From CAZWSC01 sp964636385 (GTDB taxonomy: Bacteria; Eisenbacteria; RBG-16-71-46; CAIMUX01): 43,713 bases of DNA. How positions within the stretch are numbered: position 1 is the first letter of the stretch; every line of letters starts with the position of its first letter. A program made the position numbers and the translations under genes. Location of the stretch: assembly GCA_964636385.1 (NCBI GenBank), contig CAZWSC010000039.1, positions 1 through 43,713 of the forward strand. The letters run 5' to 3'. The notes under the pieces are model-generated. The model made no database searches. It had not been told where the DNA came from and was given only the letters and a program-made list of their open reading frames with translations. Positions 37,098-43,713 of the stretch are shown here, piece by piece.

Positions 37098-37769
37098 ATG
37101 GTAGAAATGGTTGACATCTTCATCATGGGGAAGAAGTACAGCGTCCCCGGATCCCTGACCATCATGGATGCCATGGAGTTCGCCGGCTACCAGCTCAAGC
37201 GCGGCTGTGGCTGCCGGGCGGGCTTCTGCGGCGCCTGCGGTACGGTCTACCGCATCGCCGGCGACTACGAGCTGAAGGTGGGCCTGGCCTGCGGCACCAA
37301 GGTCGAACACAACATGCACCTTGCCCAGATCCCCTTCTTCCCTGCGGTCAAGGAGACCTACGACATCGACGCCCTCACTCCCGACGCCGCCTCGATTGCC
37401 CGGTACTATCCGGAGATCTACAGGTGCATCGGCTGCAACTCCTGTACCCCGGTATGCCCGCAGGATCTCAACGTCATGCAGTACGTGGGCTACGCGCAGC
37501 GCGGCGACCTCGCGAGGTGCGCCGACGCATCGTTCGACTGTGTAATGTGCGGCCTGTGCGCCTCCCGCTGTCCGGCCCACATCGTGCAGTACAACGTTGC
37601 CATACTTGCCCGACGCCTCCATGCCCGGTACCTCATGCCGAAGGCGCCGCACCTGAAGAAGCGGGTCGAGGAGATCGAGTCCGGCGGGCACGACAAGTCC
37701 ATGGACGAGCTCACGGGCAGGAGCACGGATGAGTTGAAGGCTTTGTACAACAGCCGCGACATCGAATAG
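37098..37769 (+). CDS. frdB: fumarate reductase/succinate dehydrogenase iron-sulfur subunit
   Basis: The 223-residue subunit has an N-terminal [2Fe-2S] ferredoxin domain (ligands C39, C44, C47, C65) and a C-terminal domain with two four-Cys motifs (C110, C113, C116, C120 and C148, C151, C154, C158). In classical FrdB/SdhB the second set gives [3Fe-4S] or [4Fe-4S] clusters; here both motifs are complete CxxCxxCxxxC, so two [4Fe-4S] clusters are expected, as in TfrB and other Hdr-linked types. No membrane-anchor genes follow. It probably passes electrons between the FAD subunit and the HdrB-like protein. The next start is 78 nt on. Confidence 0.85.
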   Translation: MVEMVDIFIMGKKYSVPGSLTIMDAMEFAGYQLKRGCGCRAGFCGACGTVYRIAGDYELKVGLACGTKVEHNMHLAQIPFFPAVKETYDIDALTPDAASIARYYPEIYRCIGCNSCTPVCPQDLNVMQYVGYAQRGDLARCADASFDCVMCGLCASRCPAHIVQYNVAILARRLHARYLMPKAPHLKKRVEEIESGGHDKSMDELTGRSTDELKALYNSRDIE

Positions 37770-37847
37770 ATCATATGCGAGTCATCAGGTTGGGCTTGTA
37801 AGCTGGAAAGGAGGCAGGCCTGGTTCGGGCGGACCCGGCTGCAACAC

Positions 37848-39464
37848 ATGTACACTCCGGAAATGATGGAACTTATCAAGAGGGTGGAGGCGACCCGCCC
37901 AGTCAGGAAGGGCGTTGACTACCCCAGGATGACGCCCGAACAGCGCCAGGACGTTCTGAAGAACTTCCATCCGGACTTCATCGATGCCGGGTTCCGTGCG
38001 ATCAAGGTCGGCGTGAACAGGGACGGAAGGGTTCCGGTGGAGCTGGCCGACCTGATAGAGGCGCGCAGCCGGATCGAGAATGTACAGATAGACCTGGATG
38101 AGATTGCCTACGACGTCGACGTGCTCGTTGTCGGAGGAGGAGGCGCCGGCGCCGCGGCCGCCCTGAGCGCCGCCGAGAAGGGCGCCGACGTCCTCATGGT
38201 CACCAAGCTCCGTTTCGGCGACGCGAACACGATGATGGCGCAGGGCGGGATTCAGGCAGCCGACAAGGAGAACGACTCTCCCGCCATCCACTACCTGGAC
38301 GTCATGGGCGGCGGGCATTACACCAACGTTCCGGAACTCGCCCGGGCCCTGGTGGTCGACGCCCCCGTGATCATGAAGTGGCTCGAGGACATGGGCACCT
38401 ACTTCGACAAGGATGAGAAGGGGACCATGATCTGCGCCCACGGGGGTGGAACCTCGCGCAAGAGGATGCACGCCGCCCGCGACTACACAGGCGCCGAGAT
38501 CATGCGCACCCTGAGGGACGAGACGCTCAACCGGGGGATCAAGGTTGTCGAGTTCTGCGCCGCCGTGGAGCTCATCCTGGACAGCGAGGGGAAGGCCGCA
38601 GGGGTTGTTCTGTACAACCTCGAGACCGAGGAGTACCAGGTTGCGAAGGCGAAGACCGTGATCTTCGCCACGGGCGGCTCCGGCAGGCTGCACTACCAGC
38701 AGTTCCCGACCACCAATCACTACGGCGCGACCGGCGACGGCCTGGTCATGGGATACCGCGCGGGCGCAAAGCTCGCCTTCATGGACACGATCCAGTATCA
38801 CCCCACAGGCGCCGCGTTTCCCCCGCAGATTCTCGGTCTTCTCGTGACCGAGAAGGTGCGCGGCCTGGGCGCAACACCCATTAACATCAACGGCGATCAG
38901 TTCGTGCACCACCTCGAGACGCGCGACGTCGAGGCGTCGGCCATCATCCGCGAGTGCAAGGGACGCAAGCTGGGCATTCCCACCCCGACGGGAATGGTGG
39001 GTGTGTGGCTCGATTGCCCTCTCATCGACCTTCTGCACGGCGAGGGGACGATCGAGAAGCAGCTTCCCGCAATGCTGCGCCAGTTCGCCCGCTTCGGGGT
39101 CGACATCCGCAAGGTGCCGATGCTCATCTACCCCGCCCTTCACTACCAGAACGGCGGTCTCCTCATCGACGAGAACGGGTCGACCTCTATCCCGAATCTC
39201 TATGTCGCGGGCGAGAACTCGGGCGGGATCCACGGCCGCAACAGGCTCATGGGGAACTCGCTGCTGGACATCCTGGTCTTCGGGCGCCGCGCCGGATGGC
39301 ACGCGGCGGCGAGGTGCGGGGATGTGAAGCTGAAGAAGCTCTCGCTTGATCACGTTGAGAAGTATCACAAGGAACTGGCGGCCAACGGTGTGGACACGGC
39401 CGGCAGGGTATCGCCCATGCTGCTTCCCCGGTATACACACAGGGAAGTGCTGGAAGTCGGATAG
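37848..39464 (+). CDS. frdA: fumarate reductase-type flavoprotein subunit without covalent-FAD histidine
   Basis: The 538-residue flavoprotein has the FAD motif VLVVGGGGAGAAAAL (from residue 92), HGGGTSRKRMHAARDYTG, QYHPTGAA, and the C-terminal substrate/FAD block GGIHGRNRLMGNSLLD. The His that links FAD covalently in FrdA/SdhA (SHTVAA.GG) is Asn here (N127 in DANTMMAQGG), as in soluble fumarate reductases and L-aspartate oxidase. About 90 residues precede the Rossmann fold, an extension absent from classical FrdA. No better start was found in frame. Context with FrdB and Hdr genes argues against NadB. Fumarate reduction is the likely reaction, but another enoate is possible. Confidence 0.82.
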   Translation: MYTPEMMELIKRVEATRPVRKGVDYPRMTPEQRQDVLKNFHPDFIDAGFRAIKVGVNRDGRVPVELADLIEARSRIENVQIDLDEIAYDVDVLVVGGGGAGAAAALSAAEKGADVLMVTKLRFGDANTMMAQGGIQAADKENDSPAIHYLDVMGGGHYTNVPELARALVVDAPVIMKWLEDMGTYFDKDEKGTMICAHGGGTSRKRMHAARDYTGAEIMRTLRDETLNRGIKVVEFCAAVELILDSEGKAAGVVLYNLETEEYQVAKAKTVIFATGGSGRLHYQQFPTTNHYGATGDGLVMGYRAGAKLAFMDTIQYHPTGAAFPPQILGLLVTEKVRGLGATPININGDQFVHHLETRDVEASAIIRECKGRKLGIPTPTGMVGVWLDCPLIDLLHGEGTIEKQLPAMLRQFARFGVDIRKVPMLIYPALHYQNGGLLIDENGSTSIPNLYVAGENSGGIHGRNRLMGNSLLDILVFGRRAGWHAAARCGDVKLKKLSLDHVEKYHKELAANGVDTAGRVSPMLLPRYTHREVLEVG

Positions 39465-39501
39465 TTGTGACATCCCGATCCGGGTAGGGAGGAGCAAGGC
39501 C

Positions 39502-40326
39502 TTGCGCTACAGTTACTATCCAGGCTGCACCCTGAAGACGGTATCAGGCGCGGAACTGGAACTCCACGCCATGCAGGCGGCCGGGGCCCTCGGTGTTGAG
39601 CTTGTGGAACAGGAGGAATGGCAGTGCTGCGGCGCGGTGTTCCCCCTGACGACGGACGAGATAGCCCCCTACCTGTCGTCGGTGCGCAGCCTCGCAGCCG
39701 CCCGTGATCGTGGTGAGAAGCTGGTCACCCTGTGTGCTGCCTGCCACCACGTGATCAAGCGGGCCAACCATCTCCTGCGGACCGACAGGGAGACACGGGA
39801 CAAGGTCAACAGCTATCTCCAGCTGGAGCAGCCGTACAACGGCGAGACCGAGGTCATCCACTACCTGGAGATGCTGCGGGATGAGATGGGCTTCGAGCGG
39901 ATCGCCGCAAAGGTCACCAGTCCGCTCAAGGGCCGCAGGGTTGCGCCGTACTACGGCTGTCTGCTGCTGCGCCCGGCCAAGGTCATGGCCTTTGACAACG
40001 CCGAGAACCCGCGCGTGATGGAGGATCTTCTCACCACGCTCGGAGCCGAGGTCGTGGACTACGCGTACCGCACCGAGTGCTGTGGTGTCTACCTCTCCCT
40101 GAACGAAGAGGAGATCGCGGGCAACATGGTAAACAAGATCGTCCGTTCGGCCATGAAGGCAGGCGCGGATGCGATGGTCAACGCATGCCCGCTATGCCAC
40201 TACAACCTGATGAAGCTGCAGGAGCAGACCCCGGAAGGCGAGCCGCGCCTCCCGATCTACTACTTCACCGAGCTCCTGGCCGAAGCCCTCGGCGTGAAGA
40301 CCGGGGCGAAAGAGGTAAGCGTATGA
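39502..40326 (+). CDS. hdrB: HdrB-like CCG-domain subunit
   Basis: The 274-residue protein carries two CCG motifs: C9, C42-C43, C78, C81 and C153, C193-C194, C229, C232, the pattern that binds non-cubane [4Fe-4S] clusters in HdrB and is also found in SdhE/TfrB. Translation probably starts at TTG 39502, because GGGAGGAG lies at the right distance and the conserved YYPGCTLK follows at once; the longer open frame from 39346 overlaps frdA. The stop overlaps the hdrC start as ATGA. It could join the FrdAB pair to HdrAC, or reduce a disulfide itself. Confidence 0.88.
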   Translation: MRYSYYPGCTLKTVSGAELELHAMQAAGALGVELVEQEEWQCCGAVFPLTTDEIAPYLSSVRSLAAARDRGEKLVTLCAACHHVIKRANHLLRTDRETRDKVNSYLQLEQPYNGETEVIHYLEMLRDEMGFERIAAKVTSPLKGRRVAPYYGCLLLRPAKVMAFDNAENPRVMEDLLTTLGAEVVDYAYRTECCGVYLSLNEEEIAGNMVNKIVRSAMKAGADAMVNACPLCHYNLMKLQEQTPEGEPRLPIYYFTELLAEALGVKTGAKEVSV

Positions 40327-40727
40327 GAATCGGGCCCGAGGAAGTCGGCAGGGATCTGAAGCGGCAGATCGCCGAGATCAGCGGCGAGCACGTGCCCGAC
40401 TGCTACCAGTGCGGAAAGTGCACTGCCGCCTGCCCCGTAAACGAATACATGGATATCCTGCCCCACCAGGTGCTGAGGCTCCTTCAGCTGGGCATGGTGG
40501 AGAAGGTGCTGGCTTCCAGGAGCATCTGGATCTGCGCCGCATGCTTCACCTGTGCCGGCCGCTGTCCGCGCGATGTGGACCTGGCGGTTGTGATGGAGGC
40601 TCTGCGGGCGATCCATCTCAGGAAGAGGGACAACAGCCGCCTGAAAGCGGAGGAGATGCCCGCCCTCATCCGCAGGGGGATGCCCGAACAGGGGATCGTC
40701 AGCGGATTCAGGAAATACACAAAGTAG
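40323..40727 (+). CDS. hdrC: HdrC-like ferredoxin subunit
   Basis: The 134-residue protein has two [4Fe-4S] motifs: C27, C30, C33, C37 (CYQCGKCTAACP) and C71, C74, C77, C81 (CAACFTCAGRCP). It overlaps hdrB by 4 nt. It relays electrons between HdrA and HdrB in heterodisulfide-reductase complexes. No membrane helix is present, so it is the soluble form. Confidence 0.9.
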   Translation: MRIGPEEVGRDLKRQIAEISGEHVPDCYQCGKCTAACPVNEYMDILPHQVLRLLQLGMVEKVLASRSIWICAACFTCAGRCPRDVDLAVVMEALRAIHLRKRDNSRLKAEEMPALIRRGMPEQGIVSGFRKYTK

Positions 40728-40811
40728 CAGGTTCAACATGAGTCAGGCCCGGATGCCGTTCGGATTCCGCCCACCGGCTCTTGACTTCCTGCCGCACGGG
40801 AGGGTTGCCAG

Positions 40812-42794
40812 TTGAAGAGGATTGGAGTCTTTGTCTGCCACTGCGGAACGAACATCGCGGCAACCGTGGATATCGATGCGGTCGTCAAGGAAGCATCCCG
40901 GATGCCCGGCGTCGTCTACTCCGGCGAGAACAAGTACATGTGCTCGGAGATCGGCCAGACGCAGATCCGTGAGACGATCGCGAAGAGCGGCCTCGACCGG
41001 GTGGTCGTCGCCTCGTGCTCGCCGCGGATGCACGAACTCACCTTCCGCAAGACTGCGGCCGCCGCGGGCCTGAACCCCTACCTGGTGCAGATAGCCAATA
41101 TCAGGGAGCACTGCTCCTGGGTGCACAAGGATGTGAAGGCGGCCACCACCAAGGCGACGGCCCTCATCCGCACCGCGGTCGCCAAGGCGAACAGGAGCGT
41201 GCCGCTGGAGTCGATGGAGTTCCCGGTGACCCACCGCGCGCTGGTCATCGGGGCCGGGATCGCCGGGATCCAGGCGGCGCTTGACATCGCCGACGCAGGG
41301 TACGAGGTCGACCTGGTGGAACGCACGCCCAGCATCGGCGGGGGGGGGGGCCACCTCCACAAGACATTTCCCACGCTGGACTGCTCCCCATGCATTCTCA
41401 CGCCGAAGATGGTCGACGTCGCCTCCCACCCGAGGATCAACCTTTACACATACGCGGAGGTCGAGAAGGTCGACGGTTTCGTGGGCAACTTCGAGGTGAC
41501 ACTGCGCCAGAAGGCCCGCAGCGTGGACCCGGAGAAGTGCACGGGCTGCGGGCTCTGCTACGAGAAGTGCCCGAGCAAGGCCCCGAGCGAGTTCGACGAG
41601 GGGATAGCGAAGAGAAGGGCCATCTACGTCCCGTTCCCGCAGGCCGTTCCCAACATCCCCGTGATAGACCGCACCGTCTGCCGCTGGTACCTGCAGAAGA
41701 AGTGCGGTGTGTGCAAGAAGATCTGTCCAGCCGATGCGATCGACTTCGAGCAGGAGGACCGGCTGATCGAGCAGAAGTACGGCGCCATAATCGTCGCGAC
41801 CGGCTTCGATCTGATAGGGCTCGATGAGTACGGCGAGTTCGGCTACGGAAAGCACCCCGACATTATCACGAGCATGGAGTTCGAGAGGCTTGTGAACGCC
41901 TCCGGCCCGAGCGGCGGAAAGCTGGCCAGGCCGTCGAACGGCGAAACCCCGAAGAACGTGGTCTTCATCCACTGCGTCGGCTCCAGGGACAAGGCCAGGG
42001 GAAAGCCGTACTGCTCCAAGATATGCTGCATGTACACGGCCAAGCACGCGATCCTGCTCAAGGAGAAGTACCCCTCCGCGAACGCCTACGTCTTCTACAT
42101 CGATGTGCGCACGGTCGGGAAGGAGTTCGAGGAGTTCCACAGGCGTGCGGTCGAGGAGTTCGATGCGGCTTACCTGAGGGGGATCGTCGGTAAGGTAATC
42201 CCCGGGGGCGACAAGCTCATCGTGAACGGCGTGGACACGCTGAGCAACGAGACGGTTGAGATTGAGGCGGACCTGGTGGTCCTGGCGAGCGCGGTTGTCG
42301 CGCGTCACGACGCCGAGTCGCTCGGCCGCATGCTGGGAATCGGCAGCGACCAGCACAACTTCTTCACGGAGGCGCACCCGAAGCTGAAGCCGGTTGAGAC
42401 CCACACGGCCGGCATCTACCTTGCCGGCACTTGCCAGGGTCCCCGCGACATCCCCGAGACAGTCGCCCAGGCCGGTGGGGCTGCGGCCAAGGCGATCGGC
42501 CTGCTGAGCAAGAAGACGCTGCTCAGCGATCCATGCGTCTCCAGCGTCGATGAGTCTGTCTGCACCGGATGCCTTGCCTGCATCGGTGTCTGTCCATACA
42601 CGGCGATCACCGAGAAGCTCATCGAGGAGAAGGTTCACGGCCACATCGAGAGGCGCCTTGTGGCCGAGGTCAACATGGCCCTCTGCCAGGGCTGCGGCGC
42701 CTGCACGGCTGCCTGCCGCCCGGGTGCGATGAACCTGCTCGGCTTCACGAACGAACAGCTCCTTGCGGAGGTTGATGCGATATGTCTTCAGTAG
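40812..42794 (+). CDS. hdrA: HdrA-like flavin-bifurcating subunit
   Basis: The 660-residue flavoprotein starts at TTG behind GGGAGGG. It has the HdrA opening IGVFVCHCGTNIAA, the FAD motif VIGAGIAGIQAALDIADAGYEV, the family block KTFPTLDCSPCILTPKMVDV, an inserted ferredoxin region (CTGCGLCYEKCP and CGVCKKICPADAI), and two C-terminal [4Fe-4S] motifs (CTGCLACIGVCP, CQGCGACTAACRPG). HdrA splits electron pairs between ferredoxin and a higher-potential acceptor. The usual GG(K/R)MAQLDKTF is GGGGGHLHKTF, coded by a run of 11 G (41340-41350). It overlaps mvhD. Confidence 0.92.
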   Translation: MKRIGVFVCHCGTNIAATVDIDAVVKEASRMPGVVYSGENKYMCSEIGQTQIRETIAKSGLDRVVVASCSPRMHELTFRKTAAAAGLNPYLVQIANIREHCSWVHKDVKAATTKATALIRTAVAKANRSVPLESMEFPVTHRALVIGAGIAGIQAALDIADAGYEVDLVERTPSIGGGGGHLHKTFPTLDCSPCILTPKMVDVASHPRINLYTYAEVEKVDGFVGNFEVTLRQKARSVDPEKCTGCGLCYEKCPSKAPSEFDEGIAKRRAIYVPFPQAVPNIPVIDRTVCRWYLQKKCGVCKKICPADAIDFEQEDRLIEQKYGAIIVATGFDLIGLDEYGEFGYGKHPDIITSMEFERLVNASGPSGGKLARPSNGETPKNVVFIHCVGSRDKARGKPYCSKICCMYTAKHAILLKEKYPSANAYVFYIDVRTVGKEFEEFHRRAVEEFDAAYLRGIVGKVIPGGDKLIVNGVDTLSNETVEIEADLVVLASAVVARHDAESLGRMLGIGSDQHNFFTEAHPKLKPVETHTAGIYLAGTCQGPRDIPETVAQAGGAAAKAIGLLSKKTLLSDPCVSSVDESVCTGCLACIGVCPYTAITEKLIEEKVHGHIERRLVAEVNMALCQGCGACTAACRPGAMNLLGFTNEQLLAEVDAICLQ

Positions 42795-43219
42795 CGGAAC
42801 AGAAGTCGTTTGAACCGATGATCGTCGCCTTCTGCTGCAACTGGTGCAGCTATGCGGGGGCGGACCTCGCGGGCACGGCCCGGATGGGGTATCCGCCCAA
42901 CGTCCGCATAGTGCGTGTCCCCTGCTCCAGCCGGGTCAGCTCCAACTTCATCCTGCGCGCCTTCCAGCGCGGAGCTGACGCCGTCGTGGTCGCCGGTTGT
43001 CACCCCGGCGATTGCCACTACGTCAACGGCAACTACCACGCCCGCCGCAGGCTTTCGACGCTGCGCAGGTTTCTGGAGTTCCTGGGAATCGAGCCCGAAC
43101 GCTTCGAGGTCCACTGGATCTCGGCGTCCGAGGGGAACCGCTTCGCAACCGTCATGCAGGGCATCACGGACAGGGTCAGGGATCTGGGTCCCAACAGAAA
43201 GCTGAGGGATAACAGGTGA
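42782..43219 (+). CDS. mvhD: MvhD-like electron-transfer subunit
   Basis: The 145-residue protein matches the MvhD [2Fe-2S] family: FCCNWCSYAGAD (C18, C19, C22), C48 and CHPGDCHY (C73, C78). In methanogens MvhD connects a hydrogenase or formate dehydrogenase to HdrA. Its start lies inside hdrA (overlap 13 nt) and its stop overlaps the next gene, so translation is coupled. No hydrogenase is seen in the window; the next, truncated gene may be its electron donor or acceptor. Confidence 0.92.
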   Translation: MSSVAEQKSFEPMIVAFCCNWCSYAGADLAGTARMGYPPNVRIVRVPCSSRVSSNFILRAFQRGADAVVVAGCHPGDCHYVNGNYHARRRLSTLRRFLEFLGIEPERFEVHWISASEGNRFATVMQGITDRVRDLGPNRKLRDNR

Positions 43220-43713
43220 AAGAGTTCGTGCAGGAGATGAGAGCTGAAGCAGCCCGCCTTCTCTCCTCTGGAGAGGTGGAGATGGTAATAGGCTGGAAGA
43301 GGGGCGACCTCTGGTGGCAGTCGTATCCGGTCTTCATCGAAAGCCCGGAGGAGGCGGAATCCCTTACCTGGAATCCCTGCTGTGTGCCGAATCTGGCCAA
43401 GTACCTTATCGTCGAACTGAAGCACAGGAAGAAGATCGCCCTTTTCCTGAAGGGATGCGACGCGCTCGGGCTGAACCAGTTGCTCCAGGACAAGCGGATA
43501 GCCCGGGAGCAGGTGTACATCGTCGGCATTCCCTGCAGGGGCCTGGTGGATCCGGCGAAGGTGGAGAAGGCCGGCCTGGACAGGGGGCTGCAGGAAGTTG
43601 ATTGGAAGAACGGCAGGCTCGTCTTCCGTCACAGGGACGGTGAGAAGCAGGCAGACCCTTCCGAGTTCATGTACGAGAAGTGCAGAACCTGCCGCTATCC
43701 CAACCCCGTCGTG
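43216..43713 (+). CDS. Hdr-associated iron-sulfur protein, 5' part only
   Basis: The frame starts at GTG 43216, overlapping the mvhD stop (GTGA), and runs off the window after 166 residues without a stop. Visible features are NPCCVPNLAKYL, FLKGCDALGLNQLL, VGIPCRGLVD and the last CRTCRYPNP, a set seen in ferredoxin-like or FrhB-related proteins that accompany HdrA-MvhD. The C-terminal cluster motifs are beyond the window. It could be the input module of the Hdr complex. Confidence 0.75.
   Translation, partial: MKEFVQEMRAEAARLLSSGEVEMVIGWKRGDLWWQSYPVFIESPEEAESLTWNPCCVPNLAKYLIVELKHRKKIALFLKGCDALGLNQLLQDKRIAREQVYIVGIPCRGLVDPAKVEKAGLDRGLQEVDWKNGRLVFRHRDGEKQADPSEFMYEKCRTCRYPNPVV

Overview
The window is high-GC bacterial DNA, gene-dense, with clear Shine-Dalgarno sites (GGAGG type) and frequent ATGA stop/start overlaps. 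I saw no rRNA, tRNA, CRISPR array, integrase or transposase. Features that point to the lineage are a C-terminal FlgD/T9SS-like sorting domain on two secreted proteins, an outer-membrane barrel protein, a secreted subtilase with a cohesin-like N-terminal domain, and a soluble Hdr-type redox cluster. Together they suggest a Gram-negative, probably anaerobic member of the FCB superphylum, such as an Eisenbacteria-, Krumholzibacteria- or Fermentibacteria-like candidate phylum. This is inferred from gene content only and the phylum is not certain.

Layout. 1-5.1 kb: a small outer-membrane barrel protein, an LpxL/PatA-like acyltransferase translationally coupled to a PimA-like GT4 glycosyltransferase, a rhomboid protease and an unrecognised membrane protein. 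5.1-12.1 kb is an accessory island. It holds an AAA ATPase with a DUF4143-type C-terminus, a decayed hipBA toxin-antitoxin locus and a 1076-residue secreted subtilase. Three imperfect direct repeats (A, B, C) bracket it in two modules. Copy B carries both the 3' end of the membrane-protein gene and, on the other strand, the 3' end of the HAD gene at 12.1 kb. This suggests the two genes were once convergent neighbours and were separated by two insertions.

12.3-27.1 kb: gamma-glutamyltransferase; a complete yejA-B-E plus split ATPase peptide ABC importer on the minus strand; a secreted peptidylarginine/agmatine-deiminase-like enzyme; a YycJ-type metallo-hydrolase; two paralogous small exported proteins; and an overlapping pair of a DUF362/ferredoxin protein and a metallo-beta-lactamase-fold hydrolase. 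The protease, GGT, peptide importer and deiminase fit growth on proteins and peptides.

27.4-43.7 kb is a plus-strand block of central carbon and redox genes: acetyl-CoA synthetase, an OFA-family carboxylate transporter, an SLC13 dicarboxylate transporter, a three-subunit biotin-dependent acyl-CoA carboxylase (propionyl/methylmalonyl type), then frdB-frdA-hdrB-hdrC-hdrA-mvhD and a truncated iron-sulfur gene that runs off the window. The genes suggest C4-dicarboxylate/propionate metabolism in which a soluble fumarate reductase without the covalent-flavin histidine is wired to a flavin-bifurcating HdrABC-MvhD complex. A promoter with an overlapping palindrome and a hairpin-rich leader of about 210 nt precede frdB. 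This Hdr-linked fumarate reductase and the repeat-bracketed island are the two most interesting parts of the window.
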